Shown: positions 18,043 through 27,660, counted from the stretch's first letter. The stretch: DNA of 64,000 nt from Actinoplanes sp. DH11 (GCF_020873875.1 NZ_JAHWGU010000039.1:1-64000); one strand, 5' to 3'. Notes: generated by a model not told the origin, from the letters alone. Numbers and translations: made by a program.

Positions 18043-19107
18043 ATGACCGCCCCTGAGGTGCAGCGCGTCCGCGACCAGCGCATCGAGAAGGTCGTCCCGC
18101 TGATGAGCCCGGCGCTGCTGCACCACGAGTTGCCGCTGACCACCGAGTTGCACGACACCGTGCTGGCCGGCCGCAAGCAGGTCGAAGACGTGCTGAACGG
18201 CCGAGATCAGCGGCTGCTGGTCGTCGTCGGGCCGTGCTCGGTGCACGACCCGGAGGCAGCCGGCGAATACGCCTCGCTCCTGGAGAAGCAGGCCGAGCGG
18301 CTCAGCGACGACCTGCTGATCGTGATGCGGGTCTACTTCGAGAAGCCGCGTTCCACGGTCGGCTGGAAGGGTCTGATCATGGACCCGGCACTGGACGGCA
18401 CCGGCGACGTCGGCACCGGCCTGCGGGTGGCCCGCAAACTGCTGCTCGAAGTGGTCGGGCGAGGCCTGCCGGTCGCCGTGGAGTTCCTCGACCCGATCAC
18501 GCCGCAGTACATCGCGGACACCGTGGCCTGGGGCGCGATCGGTGCGCGGACCGTCGAGTCGCAGGTGCACCGGCAGCTCTCCTCGGGCCTGTCGATGCCG
18601 ATCGGCATGAAGAACCGCCCCGACGGCAGCGTCTCCACCGCCGTCGACGCGATTCAGGCCGCGGCGGTGCCGCACGTCTTCCCCGGCATCGACTACTCCG
18701 GCACCCCGGCGATCCTGCACACCACCGGCAACCCGGACTGTCACCTGGTGCTGCGCGGTGGCGGCGGCCGGCCGAACTACAGCGCCGCCGACGTCGCGTC
18801 CGCGCTGGAGCTGCTGCGCAAGTCGGACCTGCCCGAGCGCCTGGTGATCGACTGCTCGCACGGCAACAGCAACAAGGACCACCTGCGCCAGCCGCTCGTG
18901 GCCGAGGACGTGGCCGGGCAGCTCGAAGCCGGCCAGCACGGGATCAGCGGTGTGATGCTGGAGAGCTTCATCGAGCCGGGGCGCCAGGAGCTCGGCGGGG
19001 AGATGACCTACGGGCAGTCGGTCACCGACGCCTGCATGGGCTGGGACGCGACAGTGGCGGTGCTGGAACGACTCGCCGCCGCGTCCGCGAAGCGCCGCAC
19101 AGCCTGA
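18043..19107 (+). CDS. aroG: 3-deoxy-7-phosphoheptulonate synthase, class I
   Basis: A 354-residue DAHP synthase, which joins phosphoenolpyruvate and erythrose 4-phosphate in the first step of the shikimate pathway. Class I (AroFGH) signatures are clear: VVGPCSVHDPEAA, MRVYFEKPRSTVGWKG, IGMKNRPDG, a VLRGGGGRPNY segment and IDCSHGNSNKDH. Full length; the N-terminal extension carrying the feedback site in E. coli enzymes is present. GGAGAA precedes the ATG. Expression is expected to be set by the attenuator immediately upstream. Many actinobacteria rely on class II enzymes, so this may be one of two isozymes. The symbol denotes the family; aroF or aroH would fit equally. Confidence 0.93.
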   Translation: MTAPEVQRVRDQRIEKVVPLMSPALLHHELPLTTELHDTVLAGRKQVEDVLNGRDQRLLVVVGPCSVHDPEAAGEYASLLEKQAERLSDDLLIVMRVYFEKPRSTVGWKGLIMDPALDGTGDVGTGLRVARKLLLEVVGRGLPVAVEFLDPITPQYIADTVAWGAIGARTVESQVHRQLSSGLSMPIGMKNRPDGSVSTAVDAIQAAAVPHVFPGIDYSGTPAILHTTGNPDCHLVLRGGGGRPNYSAADVASALELLRKSDLPERLVIDCSHGNSNKDHLRQPLVAEDVAGQLEAGQHGISGVMLESFIEPGRQELGGEMTYGQSVTDACMGWDATVAVLERLAAASAKRRTA

Positions 19108-19222
19108 GCGTCCGCTTCGGACTCACAGCTGGCCCATAGCTTCGCCACAAGGGCGCGACAGCGCCGACGCCGAAGGTTCACCGGGTACGAATCCGCCAGT
19201 CCAGTTCTGGGGAGATACCTGG

Positions 19223-21478
19223 ATGACCTCGACGTTGCCGCCCGTTGTCGACGAGCCGGCGTCCCCGGAGACCGGGACGCCGGCCCCGCCGGCCGCCCGC
19301 ACCGGTGCCGCACGCCTGCTGCTCGGCCGTACCGATGCCGCCTGGATCCGGCCCTGCCTGCTCACGCTCCTGGTCGCGACCGGGGTCCTCTACATCTGGG
19401 GGCTCGGTGAATCGGGCTGGGCCAACGCGTTCTACTCGGCCGCGGTGCAGGCCGGCTCGGAGAGCTGGAAGGCTTTCTTCTACGGCTCGTCCGACGCCGC
19501 GAACGCGATAACCGTCGACAAGACGCCGGCCGCCCTCTGGATCATGGCGCTGTCGGTACGGATTTTCGGCCTCAGCTCGTGGAGCATCCTCGTCCCGCAG
19601 GCGCTGCTCGGCGTCGCCACCACGGGACTGCTCTACGCCACCGTGCGACGCGCGTACGGCCCCGGCGCCGGCCTGCTCGCCGGGACGATCTCCGCGCTCA
19701 CCCCGGTCGCCGTGCTGATGTTCCGCTTCAACAACCCGGACGCGCTGCTGGTGCTGCTCATGGTCGCCGGCGCGTACGCCACCCTGCGTGCCGTCGAGAC
19801 CGGCTCCACCAAGTGGATCATGTTGACCGGCGTGTTCGTCGGGTTCGGTTTCCTCGCCAAGATGCTCCAGGCGCTCCTCGTGGTGCCCGCGTTCGGCCTC
19901 GCCTACCTCATCGCCGGCCCGCCCAAGCTCGGCAAACGCCTCGTTCAGCTCCTGCTCGCGCTCGTCGCGCTCGTCGTCTCGGCCGGCTGGTACATCGCGA
20001 TCGTCGAACTCGTGCCGGCGTCGATGCGGCCCTACATCGGCGGCTCGCAGAACAACAGCCTGCTCGAACTCACCCTCGGCTACAACGGCCTGGGCCGGCT
20101 CAACGGCACCGAGACCGGCAGCGTCGGAGGTGGCGGCGGCGCAGGCGGTGGCATGTGGGGCGAGAGCGGCCTGCTGCGGCTGTTCGCCGACGCGCAGGGC
20201 GGTCAGATCTCCTGGCTGCTGCCGGCCGCCCTCGTCGTCCTGATCGCCGGGCTGGTGATCACTGCCCGCCGGGCCCGGACCGACCTGCACCGCGCCGGCC
20301 TGCTCGTCTGGGGCGGCTGGCTGCTCGTCACCGGACTCGTCTTCAGCCTCATGCAGGGAATCTTCCACGCGTACTACACCGTCGCGCTGGCACCGGCGAT
20401 CGGCGCGGTCGTCGCGATGGGCACGACCCTGCTGTGGGCGCGGCGGCGCAACCTGTTCGCGGCGCTCACCCTCGGTGCGGCTATCGCGGTGACGGCGTGG
20501 TGGTCGTACACCCTGCTGACCCGCAGCTCCGGCTTCCTGCCCTGGCTGCGCCTGCCGGTCCTGGTCGGCGGCCTGCTGGCGGCGGTCGCGGTGGTGGCCT
20601 CCGCCCGGTTCACCCGGCGGCCGGCCCTTGTCGCCGCCGCGGTCGCCGCCACGGTCGCGGCCGTCTCAGCGCTGGCGGGGCCGGCGGCGTACGCGGTGCA
20701 GACCGCCGCCGACCCGCACACCGGCTCGATCCCGTCCGCCGGCCCGGCGGTCTCCGGCGGGTCCGGAGGCGGGCCGGGCCGCGGCCGGGGCGGCGGCCGG
20801 GGCGGATTCCCTGGTGGCGGGTTCCCGGGCGGCGCCCTGCCCGGTGGCACTTCCCCGGGTGGCGCCCTGCCCGACGGCACTCTCCCAGGCGGCACTCTGC
20901 CCGGCGGCACTCTCCCGGGCGGCACTGTCCCTGGCGGCGACGGAACCGGCGGCGACAGAGCTGGTGGCGACGGAACGGGCGGCGCGGCGAACGGCCAGAA
21001 CGGCGGCATCCCGAACGGCGGCGGCCGCGGTGGCGGCGGGCGGGACGGCGGCGGGGCCCGGGGCGGTCGCGGCATGGGCGGTCTCCTCGACGCGGCCCAG
21101 GTCAGCGACGAGATGAAGGCGTTGCTGACCGAGAACGCCGACCGGTACACCTGGGTGGCCGCCGCGATCGGTTCGCAGAACGCCTCCGGGTACCAGCTGG
21201 CGACCGAGAAGCCGGTGATGGCGATCGGCGGGTTCAACGGCACCGACCCGTCGCCCACTCTCGAGCAGTTCCAGCAGTACGTCAGCGACGGCCGTATCCA
21301 CTACTTCGTCAGCGGCGGCGGTTTCAGCCGGGGCGGTGGCAACGGCGGCAGCAACCACAGCTCCCGGATCAGCGAGTGGGTCGCCGCCACCTTCACGGCC
21401 AAAACGGTCGGTTCCACCACCGTCTACGACCTGACCACCCCCACCGGCGGGGCCACGCCGCAGCGGACGGTGGCGTGA
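19223..21478 (+). CDS. GT39-family membrane glycosyltransferase with Gly-rich insert
   Basis: A 751-residue protein with about 11-12 membrane helices (roughly 43-500), then an Ala/Gly-rich linker and a C-terminal outer domain. GWANAFYSAAVQA and ITVDKTPAALW near residues 66-100 match the first-loop motifs of YkcB-like dolichyl/polyprenyl-phosphate-mannose transferases, which glycosylate from a lipid donor outside the membrane. Residues about 515-620 are low-complexity (GGALP/GGTLP pentapeptides, then GGG runs). The tail (VAAAIGSQNASGYQLATEKPVMAIGGF, IHYFVSGGGF) is typical of this subfamily. GGGGAG precedes the ATG. Acceptor unknown. Confidence 0.85.
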   Translation: MTSTLPPVVDEPASPETGTPAPPAARTGAARLLLGRTDAAWIRPCLLTLLVATGVLYIWGLGESGWANAFYSAAVQAGSESWKAFFYGSSDAANAITVDKTPAALWIMALSVRIFGLSSWSILVPQALLGVATTGLLYATVRRAYGPGAGLLAGTISALTPVAVLMFRFNNPDALLVLLMVAGAYATLRAVETGSTKWIMLTGVFVGFGFLAKMLQALLVVPAFGLAYLIAGPPKLGKRLVQLLLALVALVVSAGWYIAIVELVPASMRPYIGGSQNNSLLELTLGYNGLGRLNGTETGSVGGGGGAGGGMWGESGLLRLFADAQGGQISWLLPAALVVLIAGLVITARRARTDLHRAGLLVWGGWLLVTGLVFSLMQGIFHAYYTVALAPAIGAVVAMGTTLLWARRRNLFAALTLGAAIAVTAWWSYTLLTRSSGFLPWLRLPVLVGGLLAAVAVVASARFTRRPALVAAAVAATVAAVSALAGPAAYAVQTAADPHTGSIPSAGPAVSGGSGGGPGRGRGGGRGGFPGGGFPGGALPGGTSPGGALPDGTLPGGTLPGGTLPGGTVPGGDGTGGDRAGGDGTGGAANGQNGGIPNGGGRGGGGRDGGGARGGRGMGGLLDAAQVSDEMKALLTENADRYTWVAAAIGSQNASGYQLATEKPVMAIGGFNGTDPSPTLEQFQQYVSDGRIHYFVSGGGFSRGGGNGGSNHSSRISEWVAATFTAKTVGSTTVYDLTTPTGGATPQRTVA
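20828..20932 (+). repeat. 15-bp coding repeats (GG[T/A]LP pentapeptides)
   Basis: Seven in-frame 15-bp units such as GGCGGCACTCTCCCG encode GGALP, GGTSP, GGALP, DGTLP, GGTLP, GGTLP and GGTVP in the linker of the GT39 enzyme. Near-identical neighbouring copies suggest slippage; the unit length preserves the frame. Confidence 0.85.
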
Positions 21479-21515
21479 TGAGCCGTCGGGCGAGCTCCGG
21501 ATCACGATCGCTCTG

Positions 21516-21807
21516 AGTGGCTGCGGAGAAAGCTCTCAACGACCGCCGACGACAGCCAGCTGTCACCAGCGGCTGCCAAACAAACACACAAACAACCACC
21601 AACGACAGCCGGCCGAACCAGCTGTCACCAGCGGCTGCAAAACAAGCACCCCAACAACCACCAACGGCAGCCACACCCAACCAGCTGTCACCAGCGGCTG
21701 CAAAACAAGCACCCCAACAACCACCAATGACAGCCACACCCAACCAGCTGTCACCAGCGGCTGCGAAACAAGCACCTCAACGACCGTGAACGACAGCCGC
21801 GCCAGAC
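21516..21807. repeat. 63-bp intergenic minisatellite
   Basis: Copies begin with CAGCTGTCACCAGCGGCTG at 21557, 21619, 21682 and 21745, spaced 62, 63 and 63 bp; a partial copy lies at 21516-21556. Each copy contains CAGC and GCTG arms that could form a small hairpin. Reading frames stay open on both strands because 63 is a multiple of three, giving a Pro/Gln/Ala-rich product on + and a hydrophobic one on -, but neither has a ribosome site and I do not call a gene. Confidence 0.88.
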
Positions 21808-22247
21808 CGGCCGTCGGGGACAACGCCGGCGTGGAAGCTGAGGCCGACGTCGCGCGGCGGCTTGCCGCACGGTTCCCGGCGGTGATGTCGGTCCGGCCGG
21901 CCGAGAAAGGTCGCGGGCGAACGCACGACAAAGGGTCGCGCGGCATCGGCCGGGGCACGGCATAGGCCGGGTCACGCTGGCAACGCTGCGGGGACGCTCC
22001 ACCCTGGCCTGATCGTTATCGGCCAGCTGCGGCGGCATCGGGCTCCGGTCCGGTTCCGCCGTTCCGTACCTTTCTGATCTTTCCGGTGAAACCGGATCCG
22101 GAGCGGTGCGCGGGGGCGGCCCGGCGGAAAAAATCGGCACACCGAGCCGTATCACAAACGCAACTAAGAGGTAACAATGGCTGTGATCGGGATCGCTATA
22201 TCTCGATCGAAGCTTTACCCGGCGCGGGCTGACCGGAAGGTGGCGAC
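21808..22247. other. Intergenic stretch without a visible gene
   Basis: About 440 bases between the minisatellite and the DUF3040 gene. No frame has credible protein character. A short frame begins at ATG 22177 after AAGAGG, but it runs antiparallel in character with the DUF3040 gene and overlaps it, so I reject it. No riboswitch or terminator is evident. Confidence 0.5.
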
Positions 22248-22526
22248 ATGCTCAGCAAAGAGGACAACCGGCGGCTGGCGCAGCTGGAACGTCAACTCCA
22301 GCGGGAGGACCCGGACTTCTGTGCCCGGATGGGCGGCGGCAACTTCAGCGTCTCCTCGGCCGGTCGCCCGGCTCTGCCGCTCTTCGTCGTCGCCGCCGTG
22401 ATGGCCGCGGTCTCGCTGGTGCTGGGCCTGGCCGGCTGGTGGATCGCCGCTTCGGCGGTGGCCGGCTGGGCGGTCGTGACTGCGATCGCGGCGGCCTTCC
22501 GGATCCGGCGGGCCCGCACCCGATAG
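22248..22526 (+). CDS. DUF3040 small membrane protein
   Basis: A 92-residue protein. The N-terminal MLSKEDNRRLAQLERQLQRED helix followed by two hydrophobic helices (about 43-60 and 65-83) and a basic RIRRARTR end is the signature of DUF3040, a family of small actinobacterial inner-membrane proteins of unknown function. GGAAGG lies seven bases before the ATG. It is a monocistronic gene surrounded by repeats and a terminator. Confidence 0.8.
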   Translation: MLSKEDNRRLAQLERQLQREDPDFCARMGGGNFSVSSAGRPALPLFVVAAVMAAVSLVLGLAGWWIAASAVAGWAVVTAIAAAFRIRRARTR

Positions 22527-22680
22527 AGCGAAAGCCACGTCGCGCGACGGCATCGCTCGCGGAACGCAAAGGCCGCGCCCACGCGGAGAAACCGGTGCGA
22601 AGCGCGGAGGAGTCATCGCCCAGCGCGGGGAATCGTCGCGAAGCGCGAAAGAGAGCCGGCTTGCGAAGCCAAGCCAGACA

Positions 22681-22721
22681 GCAGAGGCCCCCACCGGGAC
22701 GAACTCGGTGGGGGCCTCTGC
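22681..22721. terminator. Strong bidirectional hairpin terminator
   Basis: A perfect 16-bp stem, GCAGAGGCCCCCACCG and its complement, flanks a nine-base loop. It ends nine bases before the stop of the nuclease gene, so it serves that minus-strand gene and may also end transcription from the DUF3040 gene. There is no T tract, as is common in actinomycetes. Confidence 0.8.
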
Positions 22722-22730
22722 CTCAGGGTG

Positions 22731-25700
22731 TTACTTGACGATCCGCGTGCTGTAGGTCTTGGACGACGAGGTGTTGCCCGCCTTGTCCGAGGCCGAGTAC
22801 GTGATCTTCAGGGTGCCCTTCGCGACGCCGGTGACCGGCACGTTCCAGGCGCCCTTGGCGTCCGGGATGGTGCTGAGCACCTGGGCTTTCGCGGCAGCGT
22901 CGCGCTCCGAGGACGCCTTCGTCCACGTGCCGCCGGCGAAGTAGTGCCACTTGCCGGACCGCTCCTGGATCAGCTTGACGTCGACGTCTGCCACACCGGC
23001 GCCCAGGTCGTAGGCGGTACCGGTCACCGACGTCCAGGACGAGGCCCGGTCGTCGTTGCGCGGCTCGGTGAGCCGGACGTCCGGCCGGAAGAAGTCGGCC
23101 AGGACGGTCACCACACCGGCCGTGACGGTTTTGCCCGCCCCGGCGGCGTTGGACGGCGTCACCTTCACCTGGAAGAAACCGGGCTTGGTGTACGCGTGCG
23201 CGACTCCCGCGGCGGTCGCGGAGGTCTTCGTCCTCGTGCCGTCGCCCCAGTCGACCGTCAGCTCGGTCGCACCTGTCACGCCGGAGAAGGCGAGATCGGT
23301 CGACTCGGTCTCCCAGATCAGTTTCGGGTTCAGCTGGTACTTCCCGGCCTGCGCCGCGACCGCGACGGTGGCCGGCCCGGTGAAGCTGGCGGCACCGGTG
23401 TTGCCCGCCTCGTCGGTGAGTGTGACCGACACCGTCCAGTTGCCCGCCGTCGCGTACCGGTGGGTGGCGCTTGTCGCGCCGGCCGTCAGGGTCTGCGGCG
23501 CGCTGCCGTCACCCCAGTCGACCACCCGGCTGATCTTCCCGGCTTCGCTGACGTCGTCGGTGAGCGAGAGCTGGGTGAGTGTCACCGACTGTCCCGGCCA
23601 GAGCGCCGCGGCGTTGAGGCCGAAGGTGCCCGCCGGAGCGGTCGTGTCGGCCACACCGGCGGTGCTGCGCGGGGTGGTGTCGGCGGTGATCGGCGTGTTC
23701 GCGGCGAAGTAGTTGACCAGCATCGTCAGGTCGTTGTCGCCGGTGGTCACCTTGTTCTTGCCCGTGCCGAGGGTGGCGAAGTTGTCGCCGCCGGAGGCGA
23801 GGAACGAGTTCGAGGTGACGCGGTACGTGCCGTTCGGGTCGAGCACGACGCCGTTCAGCTTCAGCGTCGACGCGATGATCTTGGAACCGCGCGGCTTGCT
23901 GTCGTCGTAGGAGTAGGTGAGCCCCTTCGACGAGCCCAGGTGCAGCACCGGCCGGGACGCGCCCGCCGGCTGCCACTGCTCCTCCAGCACCTGCTTGATG
24001 TCGGCGCCGGTGAGCGTCTGGGTCACCACGTCGTTCGAGAACGGCTGGACGGCGAACGCCTCGGAGTAGGTGATCACGCCGTCCGGCGCGTACAGCAGGT
24101 CGGCCCGCAGCCCGCCCGGGTTCATGAAGGCGATCTGCGCCCCACCGCGGCCGGGTTCGCTGGTCTGGCTCAGCTGGACGTCCGCGATGAAGTTGCCGAG
24201 CACCGACTCGGCGCCACGGTCCTCGGCGCCGGCGGCGTTGTACGCCCGCTTGATATCCCCGGTGATCTTGCCGAGTTCGGCCTTGCCCAGCTCGGTCGCG
24301 GTGGCCTTGGCCTTCGTCACGATGTCGGCGACCGCCTGGTTCGACGGCCCGCCGGTGACGTTCAGCAGCTCGGCAGTGGACCCGGTGACCGACTTGGTGG
24401 CCGGGTCGTAGGTCAGCACCGCCTTGCCCAACTTCAGGCCGTAGTCCTCGGCCTGGATGACCGGACGGGTCCGGTCGGTGCCGGGGACGGGCACCTGGAA
24501 CGCGTACGGCTGGTGGGTGTGCCCGCTGAAGATGGCGTCGATCTCGGCGCTCACCCGGGTGAAGTCGCCGAAGACCTCGTCGTTCTGCAGCGCAGCGGCG
24601 GAGTCGATGTTCGTCTCGGCCGCACCCTCGTGGGCGAGCAGCACCAGCACGTCCGCCTCGCCGTTGGCCTCGTTGCCGTCGGAGAGCTGACCCGCGAGGG
24701 TGTTCGCCTCGGCGACCGGGTCACGGAACTCGACGCCGGCGATGCCGTCCGGGCTGACCAGCGAACCGGTCTGCTCGGTGACGACCCCGATGTAGCCGAC
24801 CCGCACGCCGCCCAGGCTCTGCACCGAGTAACCGGGCAGGACCCGCTCGCCGCCCTTGTAGACGTTGCCGGCGAGGTACGGGAAGTCGGCCCGGTCCTCG
24901 ACCCGGCCGAGCAGGTCGGACAGGCCCTTGTCGAACTCGTGGTTGCCGACCGCGGAGACGGCCAGGCCACCGGAGTTCAGCACGTCGATCGTCGGGTTGT
25001 CGTTGTCGATCGCGGAGATGAACGTCGACGCGCCGATGTTGTCACCGGCCGAGATCCACGCGGTGTTCGGGTTCGCCGCACGGAGCTGGTCGACCATCCC
25101 GACGAGCTGGGCCGCGCCACCGTTGCCGGCGGACGGCGCCTCGAGCCGGCCGTGGAAGTCGTTGATGCTCAGCAGCTGGAGGTCGACCGGGCCGGCGGCA
25201 CCGGTCTCCAGGCCGACGACGACCGGGTCGTGGTCGCTGGAACGGTACGCGTCCGCCGCGTAGAACGGCGCGTACCCGTTGTACTGGAAGGCGAACGACT
25301 CGACGGAGTTGATGTTCCAGATGTCGACGCCGGTGATCCGCTTGGAGAACTCCGACGTGACGAGCGCGTGGTCGAGCGAACCCGACTCGCCCTCGAAGAC
25401 GTACGACGACTTGTCCGGCGCGAACGTGGTGTGCGCGTCCGACCAGCCCCTGTCGTAGAGGACCTGCAGCGGGTCCTCCTGCCCGTACGCGTTGAAGTCG
25501 CCGAGCAGGATCACCTTGTCGGTGCCGAGGCCCTCGACGAAGGTGGCGAGCGCGGTCGCCTGCCGGACCCGGTCGCCGTTGTAGGCGCCCTGCCCGTCAC
25601 CGGTGTCCACGTTGTCGCCGGTCGGCTCGACCGAGGCGCTCTTGGACTTGAAGTGGTTCGCCACCACGGTGAAGTCGATCGCGCCGGACGTGAAGGTCTG

Positions 25701-27569
25701 CGCGATCGGCTCGCGGGCGTTGCCCCAGACCGTCTCGTCGTTCACCGACTTGGACGCACCCTTCGGGGTGGCCGACGCCGGCTTGTAGATGATCGCGCTG
25801 GTGATGAAGTCCTGCTGGGTGGCAGCGGGTAGCTCGGCCGGCGTGCGGACGTAGTCCCAGGTGCCCGCGCCCTCGGCGGTGTTCAGCGCACCGACGAGCG
25901 TCTTCAGGGCCAGCTGCGGGTCGTTGTCCTCGAACCGGACCGAGTTCTCGATCTCCATGAGGGCGATCACGTCGGCGTCCATCGCGGTGATCGCGGAGAC
26001 GATCTTCGCCTCCTGCTTCGCGAGGGCTGCCGGGTCGGTCGCGCCGCGGGCCTCGCCACCGAAGTGGACGAAGTAGTTCAGCACGTTGAAGCTGGCGACC
26101 TTGATGTCGCCGCCGACGTTCGCCGGAGCGGCGGTACGCGCGTTGGTGTGCTTGAACGTGGTCCGCGAGGCGGCCGGGGTGGCGGCGTCGACAGGCGTGG
26201 CCGGCTGCAGGCGCCACTCGTCGAAGCCGTAGCTCAGCACCGCCGGCCCGAAGCTCTCCACCTGGTCGCCGACGCGCAGCGGCTCGGCCTTGGAGAAGTA
26301 CGGCGGGGCGAGGCCGGCCGAGGTGAGGTTCGTGGTCCGGGCGTCGTCCAGCAGGATCCGGCCGGCCGTGTTGTCGGCCTTCACCTTGGCGGCGGCCGCG
26401 GAGCCGGGGCGGGCCACGTCGGTCGGGATCCGGGCCGGCTCGTCACCGGCGGCCAGCACGACCTCGCCGAACCGGTTGGTGTCGTAGATGTCCGAGACGG
26501 TGTAGGCACCGACCGGGGCGACGAGCATCGACTCGGCCGACTCGCGGGCCGCAGCGTCGAGCGGGAGGGTCAGCGCGACCGGGGCCGGCAGGGCCGTGCC
26601 GGTGGCGCAGACCTGGACGCCGGCCTTGGCGGCGATGCTCAGCTGGGTGAGACCGTTGTACTCGCTGACCGACCCGGTGACCCGGACCTGGTCACCGATC
26701 GCGACGGCCGGGTGGTTGGCGGTGTTGGAGGTCAGGTAGACGAAGATGCCGTCCGACGCGGTGCCCGCGGCGACCGGGCGGTCCCCGCCGGAACCGGCGG
26801 TCTGGATCGCGATGCCGTTGTAGCCACCGGTGCGGTGGTCGGCGGTCACGACGCCCTCGACCGTGACGGTCTGCCCGGCCAGGCCGGTGGCGGTGCCGGT
26901 GCCCTGCACCTGGGCGATCGTGTGGGTGACGGCCGTGGTGCAGCCCTCGGCGGGCTCCTCCGGCTCCTCGGGCTCGGTCGCCTTGGTGTTGCGCGAACCG
27001 AACGTGCCGGCGGCCGGTGCCTGCCACTTTCCGTCGATCTTCTGCAGCGACTGGCCGATCGGCGTGCTTGTCGTCTCGGCGACGCCGATGTCGGTGCCGG
27101 CCTGACCGGCGGCCGGGCCACCGACGGCGATGAACGTGCCCTCGTAGGTGAGGAACTCGGCGACCGTACCGTCCGGCTTGACCAGGGCGATGCCGTCCGG
27201 CGAGCCGTTCTGCAGCCCGTCGGCCGGGTAGTTGCGGACGACCACCCCGGACGCCGGGACGGCCCCGCTGAGCGTGGCGGTGTGGTACGCGGCCCCGCCG
27301 CTGCCGTTGTAGAGGACGATCTGCCAGCCGGTCAGGTCGAACCCGGCCGGGGCCTCGATCTCGACAGCCTCACCGCTGTCGGCGCCGGCGTTGTCGTAGT
27401 GGATCTCGCTGATGAACGGCGCGTCAGTGGCCGCTACGGCGGGACCGGCGAGGGAAAGGCCGAGCGCGGTAACCACGGCGGTGGCGCCCAGAGCCCGCAA
27501 CCCAGGTCGGGTCGACAGTGCTGAGCGGGACCGACCGGCGGAACCCACGCTGCGTATGTGATGACGCAT
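22731..27569 (-). CDS. Secreted ExeM/NucH-type nuclease fused to 5'-nucleotidase
   Basis: A 1612-residue exported enzyme. After a signal peptide (ending AGPAVAA, about 47) come a lamin-tail domain (about 50-190), a Glu/Pro linker, an OB-like region (about 210-470), an endonuclease/exonuclease/phosphatase domain (about 490-830; FNVLNYF, ALMEIEN, ANHFKS, LLGDFNAYG, SSDHDP), a calcineurin-like 5'-nucleotidase (about 835-1090; INDFHGRLE, GDNIGAS, GNHEFDKG, SGHTHQP), its substrate-binding domain, then PKD/Ig-like modules. ExeM/NucH proteins degrade extracellular DNA; the second catalytic unit would dephosphorylate released nucleotides. GGAGGA precedes the ATG. No sortase signal is seen, so it is probably released. 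A perfect hairpin terminator follows. Confidence 0.9.
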   Translation of the reverse strand: MRHHIRSVGSAGRSRSALSTRPGLRALGATAVVTALGLSLAGPAVAATDAPFISEIHYDNAGADSGEAVEIEAPAGFDLTGWQIVLYNGSGGAAYHTATLSGAVPASGVVVRNYPADGLQNGSPDGIALVKPDGTVAEFLTYEGTFIAVGGPAAGQAGTDIGVAETTSTPIGQSLQKIDGKWQAPAAGTFGSRNTKATEPEEPEEPAEGCTTAVTHTIAQVQGTGTATGLAGQTVTVEGVVTADHRTGGYNGIAIQTAGSGGDRPVAAGTASDGIFVYLTSNTANHPAVAIGDQVRVTGSVSEYNGLTQLSIAAKAGVQVCATGTALPAPVALTLPLDAAARESAESMLVAPVGAYTVSDIYDTNRFGEVVLAAGDEPARIPTDVARPGSAAAAKVKADNTAGRILLDDARTTNLTSAGLAPPYFSKAEPLRVGDQVESFGPAVLSYGFDEWRLQPATPVDAATPAASRTTFKHTNARTAAPANVGGDIKVASFNVLNYFVHFGGEARGATDPAALAKQEAKIVSAITAMDADVIALMEIENSVRFEDNDPQLALKTLVGALNTAEGAGTWDYVRTPAELPAATQQDFITSAIIYKPASATPKGASKSVNDETVWGNAREPIAQTFTSGAIDFTVVANHFKSKSASVEPTGDNVDTGDGQGAYNGDRVRQATALATFVEGLGTDKVILLGDFNAYGQEDPLQVLYDRGWSDAHTTFAPDKSSYVFEGESGSLDHALVTSEFSKRITGVDIWNINSVESFAFQYNGYAPFYAADAYRSSDHDPVVVGLETGAAGPVDLQLLSINDFHGRLEAPSAGNGGAAQLVGMVDQLRAANPNTAWISAGDNIGASTFISAIDNDNPTIDVLNSGGLAVSAVGNHEFDKGLSDLLGRVEDRADFPYLAGNVYKGGERVLPGYSVQSLGGVRVGYIGVVTEQTGSLVSPDGIAGVEFRDPVAEANTLAGQLSDGNEANGEADVLVLLAHEGAAETNIDSAAALQNDEVFGDFTRVSAEIDAIFSGHTHQPYAFQVPVPGTDRTRPVIQAEDYGLKLGKAVLTYDPATKSVTGSTAELLNVTGGPSNQAVADIVTKAKATATELGKAELGKITGDIKRAYNAAGAEDRGAESVLGNFIADVQLSQTSEPGRGGAQIAFMNPGGLRADLLYAPDGVITYSEAFAVQPFSNDVVTQTLTGADIKQVLEEQWQPAGASRPVLHLGSSKGLTYSYDDSKPRGSKIIASTLKLNGVVLDPNGTYRVTSNSFLASGGDNFATLGTGKNKVTTGDNDLTMLVNYFAANTPITADTTPRSTAGVADTTAPAGTFGLNAAALWPGQSVTLTQLSLTDDVSEAGKISRVVDWGDGSAPQTLTAGATSATHRYATAGNWTVSVTLTDEAGNTGAASFTGPATVAVAAQAGKYQLNPKLIWETESTDLAFSGVTGATELTVDWGDGTRTKTSATAAGVAHAYTKPGFFQVKVTPSNAAGAGKTVTAGVVTVLADFFRPDVRLTEPRNDDRASSWTSVTGTAYDLGAGVADVDVKLIQERSGKWHYFAGGTWTKASSERDAAAKAQVLSTIPDAKGAWNVPVTGVAKGTLKITYSASDKAGNTSSSKTYSTRIVK

Positions 27570-27627
27570 CGAGACAGGTCCTCCGAATGAAGTAGATCCG
27601 CCGGAGCGTAGGTAGACCGCATGACGA

Positions 27628-27660
27628 TGAATGCTCGTTCAGGTAACGAAAAGGCATTCA
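27628..27660. promoter_or_regulatory. Inverted repeat upstream of the secreted nuclease gene
   Basis: TGAATGC (27628-27634) and GCATTCA (27654-27660) form a 7-bp inverted repeat separated by 19 bases, about 60-90 bases upstream of the nuclease start. GTTCAGGTAACG lies between the arms. It could be an operator, for example for a phosphate- or nucleotide-responsive regulator, but the match to known boxes is poor. Confidence 0.3.

Noticed and set aside
21517..21789. Pro/Gln-rich 90-codon frame across the minisatellite
   Set aside because: No ribosome site, GTG start within a repeat, and an equally open frame on the other strand.
21516..21807. 63-bp repeats as a CRISPR array
   Set aside because: The copies abut with no unique spacers and no cas genes lie nearby; it is a plain tandem repeat.
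22020..22190. Possible riboswitch before the DUF3040 gene
   Set aside because: Short complementary runs such as CCGGTGAAACCGG exist, but no known aptamer core is recognisable and the gene has no metabolic role to suggest one.
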